DNA of 64,000 nt from Aquila chrysaetos chrysaetos (lineage: Eukaryota > Chordata > Aves > Accipitriformes > Accipitridae): assembly GCF_900496995.4 (NCBI RefSeq), contig NC_044027.1, positions 15,896,743 through 15,960,742 on the forward strand, in the 5' to 3' direction. The notes below the pieces were generated by a model. The model was not told the DNA's origin. It saw nothing but the letters and a program-made list of their open reading frames with translations, and made no database searches. The translations under genes and the position numbers were made by a program. Shown here one piece after another: positions 60,648 through 64,000 of the stretch (positions within the stretch are counted from its first letter, which is position 1; each line of letters starts with the position of its first letter).

Positions 60648-63600
60648 GCCAGCGATGTTCCTGAGGTCGGTGAAACAGTCCTTTGCAAGCATGCCACGGC
60701 ACGCTGCCTTCCCCCAGCCTCTCCTTTCTTTCAGGGCGATCTCGGTGCTGGCTCAGGCTGCTGCTTTGCACTGGCGTGAGGTTTTCAGCCTCATCTACAT
60801 GCGTGGCACTCACAAACCCCGTGCATTGTCTCAGAGACACAACAGGTCCTGCCTGCTGTTGATTTCTGATTATGATCAAACTGTGTCTGCAGCAGCTACA
60901 GCATTTCCCTCTGGCTGTTGTGGCAAGCAAACAAGCAGAGCTGGAAGGATGAGAGGGTGTGAGAGACAGAGCATGAACGATCGGAGCTGGAGCCTCCCCT
61001 TTTCTTTCCTTCTCTTCTTCCATCCCTGCTTTCCATTGTCAGAGGCAGTTTCAGCTCAATGCCTCCCTGTACTCCAAGGACCACAGTGAGGCTTAAATAA
61101 TTCACATCCAGAGAGTGCTTGGGAACCTTATGGCACTGAAAATGCAGCGTGGCACTAAAAGACAGTGAATATCAGTGATCGTTTTGTTTGCAGGTCAATT
61201 CTACATGGAAAGTTTTGCCCAGGTGAGCATGGCACCTGCTACCTTTTCCACCAGAGAGAGCCTGCGACTTCAAAACGGAGTTTTGCCAAAGTGAGCACGG
61301 CACAAAATGGGATGGTTTTGCTACAAAGAGCATCTTCCTGCAGAATTCGCACCAACAGTAGCAGAAGGATGAGAGAGTCGACATGGAGCAACATGTATAT
61401 CACCTGCATACATGTACAACACAGATGTTACTGCTCTCACAAACAAGAATAAACCTGGGGCCAAGCCCATGAGCCATTTTCTCACCCTTATCAGCTACAG
61501 AGACCAGGCTTAATAACCAGGGGAAACACCCAGGGTGTCTCTCTCCAGGGAGGGCAGCAGTAGAGAAGCAGTTTGGTGGGTTCATCAAGCCGCACCCAGC
61601 AAGGGGAGTCACTGGGGCCAGCTAAATACCCAACAGAGGGGCCATGCAAAATGTCAGGGCCAAGTCAATAAAAAGTCCTCATTGCCTTCAAACAGGAGTT
61701 TATGTCCTTACGGCTGCCCTTCTTGCTGGGCCCAGTGGGGATGACTTAAATAGTGTGAACAGACCCTACTCCAGGTAGGCATTTTTGGGTGGTTTCCCAT
61801 GACTGCAGGCAGCAGGGGTTCCCACTTTGGGGCTGCCCCTTGCCACATGCAGGGCAAAGGTCTGGGACGGTGCAGCCCTGTCCCAGCTTTCCCAAACCCA
61901 GCCGCTGCCTGAGGCCACAAGCCCGGCTCCCAGCACTCCTGGGTTTCAGGGCAGCACCAAGGAGCCCTGCTGAGCCCGGCATTCCTGCAGCGTTAGGTAA
62001 GCTGGGCTTGGTGAGTCCTGCTCATCGCCCAGCCAGCGCTGGCCCCGCTCCCTCCTGGCCTCCTCAGCTGGGCTGAGTCATTCGCACAGGAGCCAGAGCC
62101 AGCCGAGACACTGGGGTTAGACGGGTCTCACACACACACGGACCCTTCGTGCTGCTCGCAGTCAGAGCTGGGCACCTTCCCAAAATGCTGGGGCAGAGCG
62201 TGGGACTGCAGCGGGGTCCAGCCCTTCGTTCCCCGGAGAAATGCAAGGGTGAGAAAACCAGTGTTTACATGCTGCGGGAATGGGAGCTAATGGACAAGCC
62301 TGGAACAAGACCAGATAGGAACGAACCCACCATAAAATAAGTTTTTACTGGAAATTAGACAGATTTTTCGAGCACCATATGGCTGAGATGAGCAGCAGCA
62401 AGGACACAGAGGGCAGCACTGCAGCAGCCCCAGGAACGGCTTCAGAGGGGAGGAGATACAGCTAAAGCACATGGACAAAGAAGTATTTCCAGGGTCATCT
62501 CCTAGCTTCTGGCTGACAGCATATTGGCAACTGTCTGGCTCTCTTCATGGCAGAAAGGTAGTGCCACAGCCCAGGAAACACCCTGGCATGGCCAGTCACT
62601 GCCCCTCTACATACATGATGTCTTGGTGACTCAATAAAATGTGCGCTCCCATGGAGGGCAGTCCCACATTTCACGCTGTCATCACCAGCAGCAAAATTTG
62701 CCCCTAGCATGGGCAGCACCCACAGCTCTGGTTCCAGGAAAGGTGATTCAAATCCATGCTTCAGCCCCAGCTCAGGTTACTCACCTCCCCACAACAGGTC
62801 GGCAGAGCACAGCTTTCCAATAACAACTTTCCAGTAACGAGCTGGGCTTGGCCAGCTGGGATTGCACTATCCAGTAGGCCTAAGGGACTGTCCTGAAAAG
62901 GACACAGATTTCACACTCAAGTGCCAGAGTCTCCAAGGGCTACCATCCCCAGGAACCTACTTATCATCCTGTTCAGCAGCTAATCTTTCCCATGGGAACA
63001 GGAGTTACTGCAAAGGTGGTGTGGAGGTCTAGGAGTCGCATCATCTGCTGGTGCCTGGGTCTGCAGGGCTCCGCCGGACCTCACGGCAACAGCAAGGGAT
63101 AGATGGCACAGGTTGCTACCCCAGAGCACACATTTCTGGCAGGGCCTCAGTCCGTTCTGCCGGTCTCCAGAGCCCAGCGACCTCCCACCAGGCAGCCATA
63201 AAGATGCCAAAGGGATAGCCCTTCTGGAAAAGTCACAAACCACACAGGCAGACAGCAAAGGAAAGCAAAACTACAAGTGCAGGGTCCCAGGAGAGGTGCC
63301 AGGCAGAGCAGCAGCAGCAGAGGTTGGACAAAAGAACACCCGTTCTGGAGAATGGTCTCAGACAAACAGCAATGGGACACAGTGGATGGGGTCTGATGGG
63401 ACATGAAAGCTGCTGTATGTGGAAGGCTTTGGCCAACGGTAACCAGCCAGATGTTGTGGGCATTCACACAGTCCCAGAGACAGCGTGAAACCTTCCCCTC
63501 CTCACCAGGGGCCAGCTCATGCATGCCCACCCACCAGTCTCCCCAGACACCTGCATAAGTCACTGGGGAATGCAACGGTCCTTCAACAGAAACCAGCAAA

Positions 63601-64000
63601 GTGGTTTTGAACAATTTTCCATTGGGACGTTTTCAGCAGAAGTGCAAGGCAAAGATTCCTCCGTCATCAAACCAGCCCAGACAGGACGATCCTACGCGGA
63701 TTTTTGAACGACAGCCTCATCCTACTCCTCCTCCAGTCTGGCTGGCATGAGTGGAAACCGTGCTACGATCCCAGATCCTCCAGTAACAGCAGCCGATCAC
63801 CTTGAACATACTGCTGCATCGGTAACAGAAAAGCCATCCCCACAAGCACAGGACTAACTGCTGGAGCCCAACAGCAGCACATGCCAGCCCAAGGAGCAGA
63901 AAAGCCCTGCAAGGGGTGGAGGAGAAATCTCCCCCTGGTATCACCCTTACCCCAGCGGCCACTTCTCGCAGACAGGGAAGCCCCAGCACAATCACTGATG
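60648..64000. other. 3.3 kb without a recognised gene
   Basis: I saw no exon, RNA gene or transposon that I can support here. There is a diverged direct repeat (AGTTTTGCC...GTGAGCA.GGCAC) at 61211-61234 and 61279-61303, and a (CAG)4 run near 63308. In human the next gene on this side of RALGDS is GBGT1, and none of its exons is visible in the window. Confidence 0.55.

Noticed and set aside
23044..62078. Apparent enrichment of AP-1 (TGASTCA) sites
   Set aside because: About eight are expected by chance in 64 kb, and the number I noticed is in that range.
40481..64000. Exons of GBGT1, the next gene in human
   Set aside because: No segment encodes the glycosyltransferase family 6 motifs, so that gene must lie beyond the window or be lost.
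1..64000. Avian CR1 LINE, LTR or endogenous retroviral sequence
   Set aside because: No reverse transcriptase, gag or LTR features and no typical CR1 3' end were recognised by eye. Short old fragments could still be present.

Overview
The window is vertebrate nuclear DNA and most likely comes from a bird. It holds three multi-exon protein genes with GT-AG introns, CpG-rich promoters, little recognisable interspersed repeat and fairly compact introns, as expected on a small gene-dense avian chromosome. All three genes have human orthologues in one block of chromosome 9q34. The species call is an inference, because nothing in the sequence names the species.

Layout. Bases 1-3336 (+) carry the last five coding exons of CEL, the bile-salt-activated lipase; the 5' part lies outside the window. 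GTF3C5 (+), a subunit of RNA polymerase III factor TFIIIC, follows after about 740 bp. All 11 of its coding exons lie between 4076 and 11156 and join without a frameshift into 516 codons. After about 1.7 kb of intergenic DNA comes RALGDS (-), the RAS effector and RAL exchange factor. Its polyadenylation signal is at 13347-13352, its stop codon at 15336-15338 and its CpG-island first exon at 39657-39836. The 18 coding exons join cleanly into 811 codons. Intron 1 is 17.5 kb. GTF3C5 and RALGDS are tail to tail.

Bases 40.5-64 kb hold no independent gene that I recognise. The exception is a short minus-strand exon (60287-60409) with two usable ATGs, a strong GTAAGT donor and the phase needed to splice to RALGDS exon 2. 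It is best read as a distal alternative first exon, which would stretch RALGDS to about 47 kb.

The three genes share no pathway. CEL is a secreted digestive lipase, GTF3C5 works in nuclear Pol III transcription, and RALGDS links RAS to RAL at membranes. Points of note are the CEL-GTF3C5 order (reversed from human), a CEL without the mucin-like tail, a RALGDS without the mammalian Pro/Ala/Glu-rich linker, a 28-bp minisatellite inside RALGDS, G-rich first-intron starts in GTF3C5 and RALGDS, and relics of ancient SINEs. I saw no CRISPR array, tRNA, rRNA, intact transposon or viral gene.
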